Part shown: in pieces, positions 35,954-45,437 of the stretch
How the letters are laid out: every line of letters starts with the position of its first letter
How positions within the stretch are numbered: the stretch's first letter is position 1
Source: Alteromonas sp. KUL42
GTDB lineage: Bacteria; Pseudomonadota; Gammaproteobacteria; Enterobacterales; Alteromonadaceae
NCBI RefSeq assembly: GCF_006538325.1
Contig: NZ_BJKK01000010.1
Coordinates: 124,001 to 188,000 of the forward strand
DNA: 64,000 nucleotides
Direction of reading: 5' to 3'
The notes under the pieces: model-generated
Told to the model about the DNA's origin: nothing
The model's database searches: none
The model's input: only the letters and a program-made list of their open reading frames with translations
Program-made: the position numbers and the translations under genes

Positions 35954-37309
35954 TTAAGGTAATTTGTAGTCGCCTTTATCTAAACCGTGTTTGCGCATTT
36001 TATCGTACAAGGTCTTACGAGGAAGGCCTAACTGTTGTTGCACATCAATAAGCCTGCCATCGTTTGCTTTTAACGACTCTTGCAGTAACTGGCGCTCGTA
36101 GTGTGCAATTTTTTCTGCCAAGGTGAGGGTGTCACTGTCGGTACTGTTAGCCTCTTCATCGAAGGCTGTCTGCCCCCCCATTAGCACAAAGCGTTCTGCG
36201 GCGTTGCGTAACTCTCGTATATTGCCCGGCCAGTTGTGTTGTTGAAGGCGCAGTAGTTGCTCGTTGCTAAGGCGAGGAGTATCAGTATTGAAGCGCGTGC
36301 TAGCAATGGCGGCAAAATGTTGAAAGAGTAAAGAAATATCATCTTTGCGTTCACGTAAAGGCGGAATTTCAACGTTTATCACATTGAGTCTGTAGTAGAG
36401 ATCTTCGCGGAATTCACCTTTGTCGACCAATTCAAGCAGGTCAACTTTAGCGGCAGCAATGACGCGTATGTCCAAGTCTACTTGTTTATTCGAACCTAAC
36501 GGCTCTATGCGTCGGTCTTCTAACACGCGAAGCAATTTAATTTGTAGCGCCATTGGCATACTTTCAATTTCGTCTAAAAAGAAGGTACCGCCATTGGCGT
36601 GCTCTATTTTTCCAATACGTTTCTTTTGTGCACTGGTAAAAGCACCGGCTTCAAAACCAAACAATTCACTTTCAATCATGCTCTCTGGAATGGCGCCGCA
36701 GTTTATCGCCACAAAATTTTCATTTTGACGTTTGCTGTTGTAATGCAGAAAGCGCGCGACTAAATCTTTACCGGCCCCGGTTTCACCCTTTATCAGTACA
36801 TCCGCGGGAATATCGCGTATTTGAAGTAGCAGTCGCCTGAGCGCTTTTATTTTAGTGGTATTGCCCAGTATTCGAGGGCCAGCGCCGGTTTGTGCATCCA
36901 GCTCATTCTTTAAATCGCGGTTCTCTAATACTAATGCACGTTTTTCACCCGCACGCTTTATCACATCCAAAATATGGTCATTGGAGAAGGGCTTTTCGAT
37001 AAAATCATAAGCGCCCAAGCGCATAGATTCCACCGCTGTTGTAATATCGCCATGACCTGTCAGCATGACAATACTGAGTTCGGGGTCAAGTTTAAGCGCT
37101 TCACGTAAAAATGCGACGCCGTCCATGCCAGGCATATTTATATCGGTGATCACCACACCACCAAAGTCGGGATCGAGTTTGCGAATAGCGTCGCGGGCGT
37201 CAGAAAAAGTTTCGACAACATGCCCTTCTATCTGCAATAACTGCTGTAGCGATCGCAAAATAGTGGGTTCATCATCAATTAGGTAAATGGGTAAGTTCAC
37301 TGCTGTCAC
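35954..37309 (-). CDS. Sigma-54-dependent response regulator, DctD family
   Basis: 451 residues. Receiver domain (1-120) with phospho-acceptor Asp56 in ITDINMP and KPF near 105; AAA+ domain (about 145-375) with Walker A GETGAGKD, the sigma-54 contact loop written GAFTSA instead of GAFTGA, and Walker B GGTFFLDEIE; C-terminal Fis-type helix-turn-helix (QLGLPRKTLYDKMRKHGL). It should activate the sigma-54 promoter at 35765 when phosphorylated. Overlaps the upstream histidine kinase gene by 4 bases. The family normally controls C4-dicarboxylate transport genes, matching the DASS carrier downstream. Confidence 0.92.
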   Translation of the reverse strand: MTAVNLPIYLIDDEPTILRSLQQLLQIEGHVVETFSDARDAIRKLDPDFGGVVITDINMPGMDGVAFLREALKLDPELSIVMLTGHGDITTAVESMRLGAYDFIEKPFSNDHILDVIKRAGEKRALVLENRDLKNELDAQTGAGPRILGNTTKIKALRRLLLQIRDIPADVLIKGETGAGKDLVARFLHYNSKRQNENFVAINCGAIPESMIESELFGFEAGAFTSAQKKRIGKIEHANGGTFFLDEIESMPMALQIKLLRVLEDRRIEPLGSNKQVDLDIRVIAAAKVDLLELVDKGEFREDLYYRLNVINVEIPPLRERKDDISLLFQHFAAIASTRFNTDTPRLSNEQLLRLQQHNWPGNIRELRNAAERFVLMGGQTAFDEEANSTDSDTLTLAEKIAHYERQLLQESLKANDGRLIDVQQQLGLPRKTLYDKMRKHGLDKGDYKLP

Positions 37310-39090
37310 GCGGTGCTCCTCGGCAATGTAATGGTAAACACCGCGCCGCCCTCGGGGTGTTGCTCTGCTGTTATGGTACCGTTAAAAGATTCTACGATAC
37401 GCTGAGAAATGGTAAGGCCCAAGCCCAGTCCACGTCCTTTTGTAGTGTAAAATGGCTCAAATACACGACTTGGGTCGTCAACATCGAAGCCTGGTCCGAA
37501 ATCGCGAACGCTAATACTAACGTGTTGAGGCAACGTTGTAATTGTTATGTCTAACTTTACGGTGTCATCTAATTCTTGTGCTTGCAATGCATTATTGAGT
37601 AAATTTACCAATACTTGCTCAAGCGGCACTGATTCGGCAAGTACCTGCGCATTATCGTCTTGGTTGCTAATTGTTATGTCAGCATGCAATTTTTGAATTT
37701 TACTTTCTAATATAGCCATTGACGCTTTGAGCGTGTCTTGCACGCGCACTGGCCCCACCTTACCTGCTGATTTTCTTGCAAATAGCTTATATTGCGCCAC
37801 TATTTTCGCCATCATTTGGGTAATGGTAATTATCTCTTTGCAGGTTTGCTCAAAGGCTTCAGTGCGGCCTTTCTTTATCATGAGTAACAAGGTTTCACTG
37901 TACGTGAGAAGGGCGGTTAGCGGCTGATTTAGTTCGTGGTTGATACTTGCTGACATTTCGCCAAGTAGCGCGAGTTTACCGGCTTGTATAAGCTCGTTTT
38001 GTGTTTCTTTTAAGCGCTGTTCAGTTACCTTTTGCTTTTCGATGGTGTCGACCAACGCAATATTAGTTTGTCGCAATTCACCTGTGCGTTGCTCAACCCG
38101 TTGTTCTAGTTGTTCGTTGACCAGCGACAATTGCCGTTGAGATTCAACATGCCTTCGCCAATAAAGACTCAGTAAGGCAACAAGCATAAACAAAAGCGTG
38201 GCCCCAATAAGGCTTAACACAACGATTTGATATACCTGACTTCGCGGGGTTAGCGCAAGCAGATGCCACCCCACCTGATTCATCACTTTATCTGCCACTA
38301 AGTAAGTGGTCTGCTTGTCGCGATTAGGTAACCCAACAAATGATGCATTTAGAAAAGCGGGTAGGTCGTTGTGTTGGCTAAGCACGGGCAATGGGCCATC
38401 ACCATACTGCTTTTGCAAAATTAGCTCGGCCTCCACACTTTTGGGAAGTGGTACAAGGGCTGAATAATTCCATTGAGGCTTCGAGCTATAGAAAATGGCA
38501 CCGTGATTATCGGTAAGTAATAAAGTGAAATTACTATCGATATCACTATTTATATTGTTATCTTCGATAACACTTAAGGCGACTTTTACGGCAAGTACGC
38601 CAATAATGTCATTGTTCTTTTTCACTGGGAATGAAAAGTAATACCCGCGTTTCCTCGATACCGTACCCAATGCAAAGTAGTTTCCGTCTTGACCTTTCAT
38701 TGCCTTTTGAAAGTAAGGTCTAAAACCGTAATCGTTGCCAATAAAGCTGTCAGTATCTTGCCAATTACTCGATGCAACTGTCATTCCTGTGTCTGACAAA
38801 AGGTAAACCGCATCGCTTGAAAGGTGTGTATTGTAAGTGAGTAAAAGTTGGTTAACGGATTCAATCGTCTCGTTTGTCGGCGTTTGTAATGCGTCTACAA
38901 TGGAAGGGTGTAAAACTAAAACCCGAGGCAGTGTACGAAACTTGTCTAACTCTATTTCTAGACGGCTAGCTACGTCTGATATTTGCTGATCAGCGCGGTG
39001 TTTAACTTCTTTCACGGCAACGGAATAAGACAAAATACCCACGATAACGAGGTAAACCAGCCAAATGAAAAACGTGATCCTGCGAAACAT
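37306..39090 (-). CDS. Sensor histidine kinase, DctB family
   Basis: 594 residues: membrane helix 1 (about 5-25), periplasmic double-PAS/dCache sensor (about 30-285), helix 2 (about 287-308), coiled coil, then HisKA with SINHELNQPLTALLTYSE (His near 385) and HATPase with NLLNNALQAQ and GLGLGLTISQRI. The layout equals DctB, which binds C4-dicarboxylates in the periplasm. Partner of the overlapping DctD-like gene. The ligand is probably the acid released by the hydrolase encoded in the same locus. Confidence 0.92.
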   Translation of the reverse strand: MFRRITFFIWLVYLVIVGILSYSVAVKEVKHRADQQISDVASRLEIELDKFRTLPRVLVLHPSIVDALQTPTNETIESVNQLLLTYNTHLSSDAVYLLSDTGMTVASSNWQDTDSFIGNDYGFRPYFQKAMKGQDGNYFALGTVSRKRGYYFSFPVKKNNDIIGVLAVKVALSVIEDNNINSDIDSNFTLLLTDNHGAIFYSSKPQWNYSALVPLPKSVEAELILQKQYGDGPLPVLSQHNDLPAFLNASFVGLPNRDKQTTYLVADKVMNQVGWHLLALTPRSQVYQIVVLSLIGATLLFMLVALLSLYWRRHVESQRQLSLVNEQLEQRVEQRTGELRQTNIALVDTIEKQKVTEQRLKETQNELIQAGKLALLGEMSASINHELNQPLTALLTYSETLLLMIKKGRTEAFEQTCKEIITITQMMAKIVAQYKLFARKSAGKVGPVRVQDTLKASMAILESKIQKLHADITISNQDDNAQVLAESVPLEQVLVNLLNNALQAQELDDTVKLDITITTLPQHVSISVRDFGPGFDVDDPSRVFEPFYTTKGRGLGLGLTISQRIVESFNGTITAEQHPEGGAVFTITLPRSTA

Positions 39091-39175
39091 AACTCAGCCT
39101 ATGCGATGAAGGGCTTTGTTATATAAGTTTAACGATTAAATTACAAATGTAAGACGGAGATTTCGTTGTTTGGCA

Positions 39176-40099
39176 CTATGCAATGTCCTTTGATGGAGCA
39201 ACCCCGAAGGCGCGGGCGTACTCTCGGCTGAATTGTGAAGCGCTGGCATAACCTACATGAAATGCAACACTGGTGACGTCCATAATACCGCCACGTATTA
39301 GTTCTCTTGCTTCTTGAAGTCGCAAAACCTTTTGAAATTGCAAAGGGCTGAGTTGTGTCACTTGTTTAAAGTGGCTGTGAAATGACGATGTACTCATGCC
39401 GGCGTGTTTGGCTAACTCATCCACTTTTATGGCTTCAGAAAAGTTGTCTTTTATCCAACTAATGGCCTTAGAGACCTTTTCAATATTGGAATCTGCTACG
39501 CCAATTTGTGCTACTGACGGACCCACTGGACTGCGTAAAAGTCGCATGAGTATTTCATCGATAGTGTGAGGTACTAAAAGATCTGTATCTTCTTGATGCG
39601 CAATGATCTCCATTAAACGTCGTGCTGCATTGACAAGCTTAGCGCTTGCGTCTCCTACATAAACTGCGCGAGTTTTCTCTGCTTTTGGTACGCCATTTGG
39701 GAATACTTTTAGTACCAAACGGTTCAACGTTTTAGGGTCGATAGGAATAACAAGGCAATAGTAGGGCGCTGCTACTGAAGCTTGGGTAATAGTGACATGA
39801 AGAGGAACTTCAGCCGCGTACACTACCATTTTACGGTTGTCATACTCGAAACCACCGTGTGTCAAGGCTACTTGTTTAGCGCCTTGCGGCACTATACAAA
39901 TACTCGGCTGTGCTAACGTGTACATTTTCTCGCTGTATTTCACTGAAGATTTTACAACGTGAAGGGGGCCATCGGGAATGTTAAAAAGACCATCGTGAGG
40001 CGTGTATTTGTCTAGCAATTGGGTCAATGCAAGTAAATCGTTTTCTGCAGGTGTTTGTTGAAGTTCGAAAGAACGTCGAAAATTTACAACATTGTTCAC
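39176..40099 (-). CDS. AraC-family regulator (AraC_N type)
   Basis: 307 residues. N-terminal cupin-like AraC_N domain (about 25-190, with PSICIVPQGAKQV and YCLVIPID) and C-terminal double helix-turn-helix (VDELAKHAGMSTSSFHSHFKQ, HVGYASASQFSREYARAFG). Regulators of this type commonly sit beside and control alcohol or aldehyde dehydrogenases. Here it lies 115 bases downstream of a zinc alcohol dehydrogenase gene on the same strand; it is likely its regulator and may share its transcript. Confidence 0.9.
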   Translation of the reverse strand: MNNVVNFRRSFELQQTPAENDLLALTQLLDKYTPHDGLFNIPDGPLHVVKSSVKYSEKMYTLAQPSICIVPQGAKQVALTHGGFEYDNRKMVVYAAEVPLHVTITQASVAAPYYCLVIPIDPKTLNRLVLKVFPNGVPKAEKTRAVYVGDASAKLVNAARRLMEIIAHQEDTDLLVPHTIDEILMRLLRSPVGPSVAQIGVADSNIEKVSKAISWIKDNFSEAIKVDELAKHAGMSTSSFHSHFKQVTQLSPLQFQKVLRLQEARELIRGGIMDVTSVAFHVGYASASQFSREYARAFGVAPSKDIA

Positions 40100-40214
40100 G
40101 GTGGATGCTCTCTATAATATAAAGCAAGAAGCGGGAATACTAGTTCGTGCTTTAGAGTATTCCAACTTCTTACTGTACGCTTTACCGTATTCTTGCTAAG
40201 CGGTAATTTACCTA

Positions 40215-41267
40215 TTATGCATCAACGCTAAGCGATGACATGTCAATGACGAAGCGGTGTGCAACATCACCTTTTGACAAGTGTTCAAATGCTTCGTTGA
40301 CTTGCTCTGCGCGTATCATTTTACACTCAGGTAAAATATTGTGCTGTGCACAGAAGTCGAGTACTTCCTGAGTTTCCTTAATGCCACCAATTAGTGAGCC
40401 GGCAACGCGACGACGGCCCATTACCAGTGGTGCGGTCATGGGTTCGTCTAATGGGCCAATTTGCCCCACAATGACTAGTGAACCGTCGATGTCCAGTAGT
40501 GGTGTATAGATGTTGATGTCGTGTTTTACTGGCACAGTATCAATGATTAAATCAAATGAGCTTGCGGCCTTTTTCATGGCATCTTTGTCGGTAGAAACCA
40601 AAATACCGTTTGCACCAATACCTTTGGCTTCTTCAAGCTTCGCATCTGAACGGCTAAGTACCGTAACTTCTGCACCCATTGCCACGGCTAGTTTCACAGC
40701 CATGTGCCCAAGTCCGCCTAAACCGATAACACCAACACGGCTGCCTTCTTTTACGCCCCATGTTTTAAGTGGTGAATATGTGGTAATACCTGCACAAAGG
40801 ATAGGTGCAACACGACCGATATCCAGTGACTCTGGCACGCTTAGTACAAACTCTTCACGCACAACGATATGCTTTGAATAACCGCCTTGCGTAATTTCAC
40901 CGTTGATGCGATCTGGTGCACCGTAGGTCGGTGTCATACCGTTGCGGCAGTACTGTTCTTCGTGGTTGTGGCATTGGTCACACTCTTGGCAACTGTCGAC
41001 CATACAGCCTACAGCGACATGTTGACCGACGGTGTAGTTTTTAACTTCTGGACCCACGCTAATAACGCGGCCCACAATTTCGTGGCCTGGTACGAGTGGG
41101 TAAGGTTGAGGACCCCAATCACCATTAACCGTGTGCAAGTCAGAGTGACAAATACCACTGTACAAAATTTCTATTGCAACGTCGTTGTCGCGTAAGTCGC
41201 GGCGTTCGAAGTGATAAGGGACAAGGTGCGCATCAGAAGAGTGCGCAGCATAGCCGATAGTTTTCAT
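40215..41267 (-). CDS. Zinc-dependent alcohol dehydrogenase (YahK/cinnamyl-alcohol type)
   Basis: 350 residues, medium-chain dehydrogenase. Catalytic zinc ligands: Cys in GICHSDLH and GHEIVG; structural zinc site with four cysteines in CMVDSCQECDQCHNHEEQYC. Nucleotide motif GLGGLGHMA near 180; the SRSDAK that follows, without an acidic residue at the end of beta-2, favours NADP(H). Typical members reduce aliphatic and aromatic aldehydes, including detoxification of reactive aldehydes. The AraC gene next to it is the presumed regulator. Confidence 0.92.
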   Translation of the reverse strand: MKTIGYAAHSSDAHLVPYHFERRDLRDNDVAIEILYSGICHSDLHTVNGDWGPQPYPLVPGHEIVGRVISVGPEVKNYTVGQHVAVGCMVDSCQECDQCHNHEEQYCRNGMTPTYGAPDRINGEITQGGYSKHIVVREEFVLSVPESLDIGRVAPILCAGITTYSPLKTWGVKEGSRVGVIGLGGLGHMAVKLAVAMGAEVTVLSRSDAKLEEAKGIGANGILVSTDKDAMKKAASSFDLIIDTVPVKHDINIYTPLLDIDGSLVIVGQIGPLDEPMTAPLVMGRRRVAGSLIGGIKETQEVLDFCAQHNILPECKMIRAEQVNEAFEHLSKGDVAHRFVIDMSSLSVDA

Positions 41268-41848
41268 AAATCATCCTCGTTTTTCATTAATTGGTGAATT
41301 CACCACGTTCTTTGCTTGTTGAGTTTGTCACTTGCAAGCTCATCAATCTGTAATATATAGACTAATGAAACGAACCAATATGTGCATGCCAAATTCTCCT
41401 AATGACTTGCCTATTTCTTTAAGTTTTTTGCTCACGCTTATTCTAATTGTATTACAAATACTGAGTTTAATAAGCAATGCGTGGAGTGTTTCGAAATGAC
41501 TTTTCTTGGTTTAAAAGCATACGTCATCAATGTATTTACAATGACTACATGCTAATGAATTAATTGTAAAATCATTCTTTTTAAGCGCATCTATTAAGTA
41601 TCTGTTATACCCAAGGTTGCATGCCTATAAGTCTGACGGTCTACATGGCACTCTCGTGAGAAAGCAGAGCGAGTACCAACATATTGTTATCTTTGCTGAA
41701 AATTATAGTTGTGACTACGTTTGGAAAGACAAATTGGATTGGTTATGTATATCTGGAATGACTAGAGCGTGTGGATGAACCTTTCAGGCAGCAATTGTAC
41801 CAAAAAGGTCAACACGCTCTTGTTCTGTTATGCCATTTCTGGAAATAC
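41268..41848. other. 580-base non-coding stretch
   Basis: Holds the upstream region of the alcohol dehydrogenase and the downstream region of the DJ-1-like gene. A plus-strand reading frame is open from about 41542 to 41775 but has no ATG and no ribosome site, and I do not recognise its sequence. Arms AGAGCGTGT (41764-41772) and ACACGCTCT (41812-41820) form an inverted repeat with a 39-base interior that itself contains ACCTTT/AAAGGT. No T-run follows. Nothing else seen. Confidence 0.5.
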
Positions 41849-42613
41849 TTATTTTGATTTTTGCTTCTCGTGGAGTATAAGCATTTCTTTGGCGACAAGG
41901 GCGGCAGAGGGTAAGAACATGGTTGAAACAATGCGTTGATCGACGACAACGGCGTGTTTATCACTGAGCGTTTGTTTGTTTTCGGCAATAGCCCCATTTT
42001 TTACCAACTGACTTTCAATAAGAAAAGGCAGTAACTTGCCATAGTTAGCCCAAGGCTTGGTTGTTTCTGTTGAATTAGGAAAACCAGCCACTCTTTTTCC
42101 TTTTACCATGTATTCGCCAGAAGACAGAGGGACATTCACAATGCTGGCTGAGCCGTGGCCGCCAACACCCACTATGCCATTTTTCTCATAAATCTGTGCG
42201 ATGATAGACTGAATCTTTGAGTTATCAGCTACATCGAACATGGTGCCGTATCCACCCCCACTGAATACGCCCCAGTACAGAGAAGGATCTACCTCATCAG
42301 GTGTGAGTGTATGTTGGGTTTTGTTCAAAAAGCCCTCGTATTTCATAGTGTAACTAGAGATTCCCAAAGGATCTCTCATGAAGTGGACTTCACCGCCTTC
42401 TGGCGAGACAAAGTCAACGTCATACCCGTGACTAACAAAAATGTGATAGGGCGGCGCAAACTCGAATAAATCGTTTCTTGCTTCGTGCTTTTCAGCATCG
42501 CCCATATCGATTTTATTAGAGGCAATAATCAAAATTTTCTTCTGTGATTCACTGTTGGCATTGGCTGCAAAAAGTGCGGTTATAAATAGTAATGTGGTAA
42601 TCAAGTATTTCAT
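41849..42613 (-). CDS. Exported DJ-1/PfpI-like protein lacking the nucleophile cysteine
   Basis: 254 residues with signal peptide (to about 20). The fold matches type-1 glutamine amidotransferase-like/Hsp31-like proteins: conserved region with VFSGGGYGTMFDVADN and the elbow GVGGHGSASI. At the elbow the usual Cys of the AVCHGPAAI motif is Gly152, so glyoxalase, deglycase or protease chemistry using that Cys is not possible. The neighbouring paralogue at 42655 keeps the Cys. A binding or chaperone-like role, or a partner subunit to the paralogue, is the simplest reading. Lies 41 bases downstream of that paralogue. Confidence 0.82.
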   Translation of the reverse strand: MKYLITTLLFITALFAANANSESQKKILIIASNKIDMGDAEKHEARNDLFEFAPPYHIFVSHGYDVDFVSPEGGEVHFMRDPLGISSYTMKYEGFLNKTQHTLTPDEVDPSLYWGVFSGGGYGTMFDVADNSKIQSIIAQIYEKNGIVGVGGHGSASIVNVPLSSGEYMVKGKRVAGFPNSTETTKPWANYGKLLPFLIESQLVKNGAIAENKQTLSDKHAVVVDQRIVSTMFLPSAALVAKEMLILHEKQKSK

Positions 42614-42654
42614 AGTTATTCCTTAATTGACGAAGGCGAGTTCATTCGGGGTGT

Positions 42655-43776
42655 TTACGAGTGAGGCTGAGAAGGGTTAACCAAGGCCGTTAATGTCGAA
42701 GCATCTTCATGGGATGGATAGCGCGTTAAAAATGTCGCTAGTGCCTGGTTTGCTGCTAGGTTTCTATCTTGCTCTACGAGTGCCTTAATGAGTGCTGCTT
42801 CATAAGCTGGATGTTGAAAATGTTGGCTAATGGCTTCCATTAAATCTAGTTCTACATTTTTACGGCTATCAGGCGCCAAAGCGTATGCATAAAATCCGTA
42901 AAGGGCGAGGTAGTTTAAGTCGTACATTTGCGGGCTTTTACTAAGCGCTAAATCGATAGCCACTGTGCCGTTATTTTTGGCTTCAGCAATTAATTCCATG
43001 GTTGCCTCATCAGCAAAGGGCGTTCGTTGCTTTGGTGTTACGCCTAGCTTTAACAGCATGGCTTCTGCGGCATTAGGGACAGAAGAAGGGTTTTGTGCAG
43101 TGATTAAGTTTTTATCCACAGCTACAAATGGCAACATTGGGTCGTTGTTGACAAACACGCCACCATTTTGGGTCAGTTTGTCCTGTACTAAAAAGGGGAA
43201 CATACTGATATGTTCACCGCTAAAAGCGTGTTCTTCTATATTGGTAAACCCATTGACCTTTTTTCCTTCAACTAAGAATTTGCCATTAGGTAACTTAACA
43301 TCTGCTATTGCAGCTGGGCCATGACACACCGCAGCAATAATGTGCTGTTGTGCGGCGAAGTCTGTCAGCACAGCTTGGGTAGCGCTATCAGCAGGTAAAT
43401 CAAACATAGCGCCTGCACCACCAACAATAAATACGCCGTCATAATCACTTGCACTTATATCTTTAGTTGCTTTTGTGTTCTTAAGCTGTTTTAGAGCAAT
43501 AGACTTAAAGCGCTGAATATAGGCTAAGTCGTCTTTGTTCGTTTTCACCAACACTGCACCACCTTTTGGTGTGGCAATATCTAGTTCAACGCCATTGTCA
43601 TGCAAAACTAAATAGGATTGTGCAAGCTCTTCCAAGTCATAACTTAGCGCTGGGCGAGTTTCATCCCCGTAGCCTGAAATCAGCATGAGTACTTTAGTCT
43701 GGTTCTCATCAGGCGATGCGAATGCGTGCGTAAAAGAAAGTAGCATTAGTAAAAGGAGTGAGTAAGTCTTTTTCAT
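42655..43776 (-). CDS. Exported DJ-1/PfpI family protein with C-terminal extension
   Basis: 373 residues: signal peptide (to about 21), DJ-1/PfpI domain (about 26-235) with nucleophile Cys151 in AAVCHGPAAIADV and the Glu/Asp support region (VFIVGGAGAMFDLP), then about 135 helical residues resembling TPR pairs. Secreted Hsp31-type proteins act on glyoxals or as chaperones; the extension is unusual for the family. First gene of a two-gene unit with the Cys-less paralogue. Divergent from the S41 peptidase gene. Confidence 0.85.
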   Translation of the reverse strand: MKKTYSLLLLMLLSFTHAFASPDENQTKVLMLISGYGDETRPALSYDLEELAQSYLVLHDNGVELDIATPKGGAVLVKTNKDDLAYIQRFKSIALKQLKNTKATKDISASDYDGVFIVGGAGAMFDLPADSATQAVLTDFAAQQHIIAAVCHGPAAIADVKLPNGKFLVEGKKVNGFTNIEEHAFSGEHISMFPFLVQDKLTQNGGVFVNNDPMLPFVAVDKNLITAQNPSSVPNAAEAMLLKLGVTPKQRTPFADEATMELIAEAKNNGTVAIDLALSKSPQMYDLNYLALYGFYAYALAPDSRKNVELDLMEAISQHFQHPAYEAALIKALVEQDRNLAANQALATFLTRYPSHEDASTLTALVNPSQPHS

Positions 43777-43956
43777 GATGTCTCCATGAAGGTGGTTAAG
43801 ATAGCACTACTTTATCGAACAGAATGTCGTCTTTTTGTGAAGGGGGAGACCTTTTAAGAACTAGACGCAGAAAAGTAATAGGTAAGAAATCTTCCCGACA
43901 TTTTCTTCACATTTACTTTGTTAACTTGTCTTCATTCACTAAGAAGAGGACTTCCC

Positions 43957-45393
43957 ATGAAAAAGTTGTTCATTGGGCTATGCTGTAGCGCACTTATATT
44001 GATAAGTGGTTGTACATCAAAGCACTTAGATATATTTCCAGAATTAAGCTCGCCTGATTTAGTTAATGCTGAAATTGCACCAGAGCAGTTGCACCAAGAT
44101 ATTGATGCGTTTATTGATGGTGTTGTAGAACGCCACCCAGATTTATCAAAGTACACTGATTTAGCCGAGGTCTATCAACAAGCAGATATTCTTAAAAATG
44201 AAATTACGGAGCCTATGACACGACAGACTTTCTTTAAAAAAGTGGGAAGGCTGTCTCACTATTTTAATGATGGTCATACTTTCCTAATTTGGCCGTATCA
44301 GGAATACCAAGCATTACAAAAAAGTGGGAAGTTGACTTTTCCCTTCGCATTGAATGTATTTCCCGAAGGAGTATTTCTGAAATACGGTTATAAGCACAAA
44401 AATAATCTACTGCCTAAAGGCGCAAAACTATTGAGCATTAATGGCATTGACATCGATACCATTTTTTCAACGTCTCAGCAGTTAGTGGGGGGAGAAACAG
44501 AAGTGTTGCGCAAACACGTTGTTGCCGATAGGTTCCCTATGATGGTGTGGGCGGCGTTTGGGTTTGTTGAGTCTTTTGATATGGCGTTTGAAGTAGACAC
44601 CGAGATCCAACGTGTGGAATTAACATCTGGTCAGCAATGGGCTCGTGTAGAAAATGCAAATGACAATACGCAAGCGGATACACAATTGGCCATGTCTGAT
44701 AGTGATTTTTCGTATCACCTTATCAATAAAGAAACCGGTTATTTGAAGGTGGCGACATTTGACGTTTCGCCCGATTGGTTTGAAGACTTTGTTGATGCGA
44801 CTTTTGAAAAAATAAGCCAGCAAAAGGTTAAAAACCTCATTATCGATATTCGAGAGAACGGTGGTGGCAATACAGATACTTCTACTTACTTGGCAAGCTA
44901 CCTTGCTAAAAAGCCGTTTCGAATGATTTCTTCAATGCGTGAGCGCTTGAATACGGATAACCGAGGTATATTCAATTATAAAGGAGACGTTGGAGACGTA
45001 TTAACCCAAGACTGGGACGACTGGATTGCTCCAGTGGATGAAGCACAGTCATTTAAAGGCAATGCGTATGTGTTAATCAGCCCGTTGTCTTATTCATCTG
45101 CCATAGTATTTGCTACGGCGGTACAAGACAACGATATGGCGATGCTTGTTGGTCGAGAAACCGGAGGTTATGCTAATCAAACCGCACAAGGTAACTTGTT
45201 CAATCTGCCAAACTCTGAATTGCGTGTGTATGTTGCTACTCGCTTATTGGTAAGGCCTAACGGAAATATACAAGTTAAAGGTGTAGTGCCAGATATACCT
45301 GTCGCAACAACAAGCGAGCAAATTGCAGCTGGAGAAGACGCGGATATCGCTGCTGTGTTAGCACATGTTAAAGGCTCTCTTACAGAGCGGTAG
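43957..45393 (+). CDS. S41-family peptidase, lipoprotein
   Basis: 478 residues from ATG43957, chosen for the GAGG preceding it and the proper signal peptide; lipobox ISGC puts lipidated Cys near residue 18. The tail-specific protease core (about 240-465) shows NLIIDIRENGGGNTDTS and LISPLSYSSAIVFATAV with the expected catalytic Ser in the latter, then GRETGGYANQTAQGN. There is a helical N-terminal domain. Anchored to a membrane in the periplasm. Followed after 44 bases by an OmpR-type two-component pair and a serine hydrolase, all on the plus strand. Confidence 0.88.
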   Translation: MKKLFIGLCCSALILISGCTSKHLDIFPELSSPDLVNAEIAPEQLHQDIDAFIDGVVERHPDLSKYTDLAEVYQQADILKNEITEPMTRQTFFKKVGRLSHYFNDGHTFLIWPYQEYQALQKSGKLTFPFALNVFPEGVFLKYGYKHKNNLLPKGAKLLSINGIDIDTIFSTSQQLVGGETEVLRKHVVADRFPMMVWAAFGFVESFDMAFEVDTEIQRVELTSGQQWARVENANDNTQADTQLAMSDSDFSYHLINKETGYLKVATFDVSPDWFEDFVDATFEKISQQKVKNLIIDIRENGGGNTDTSTYLASYLAKKPFRMISSMRERLNTDNRGIFNYKGDVGDVLTQDWDDWIAPVDEAQSFKGNAYVLISPLSYSSAIVFATAVQDNDMAMLVGRETGGYANQTAQGNLFNLPNSELRVYVATRLLVRPNGNIQVKGVVPDIPVATTSEQIAAGEDADIAAVLAHVKGSLTER

Positions 45394-45437
45394 TACTTGG
45401 GTTAGGTGTTAGAAGCAAAGTATTCGGAGGCATGGTA

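Noticed and set aside
41542..41775. Open plus-strand frame in the long gap after the alcohol dehydrogenase
   Set aside because: No ATG or ribosome site and no family resemblance; could be a decayed fragment but this cannot be supported.
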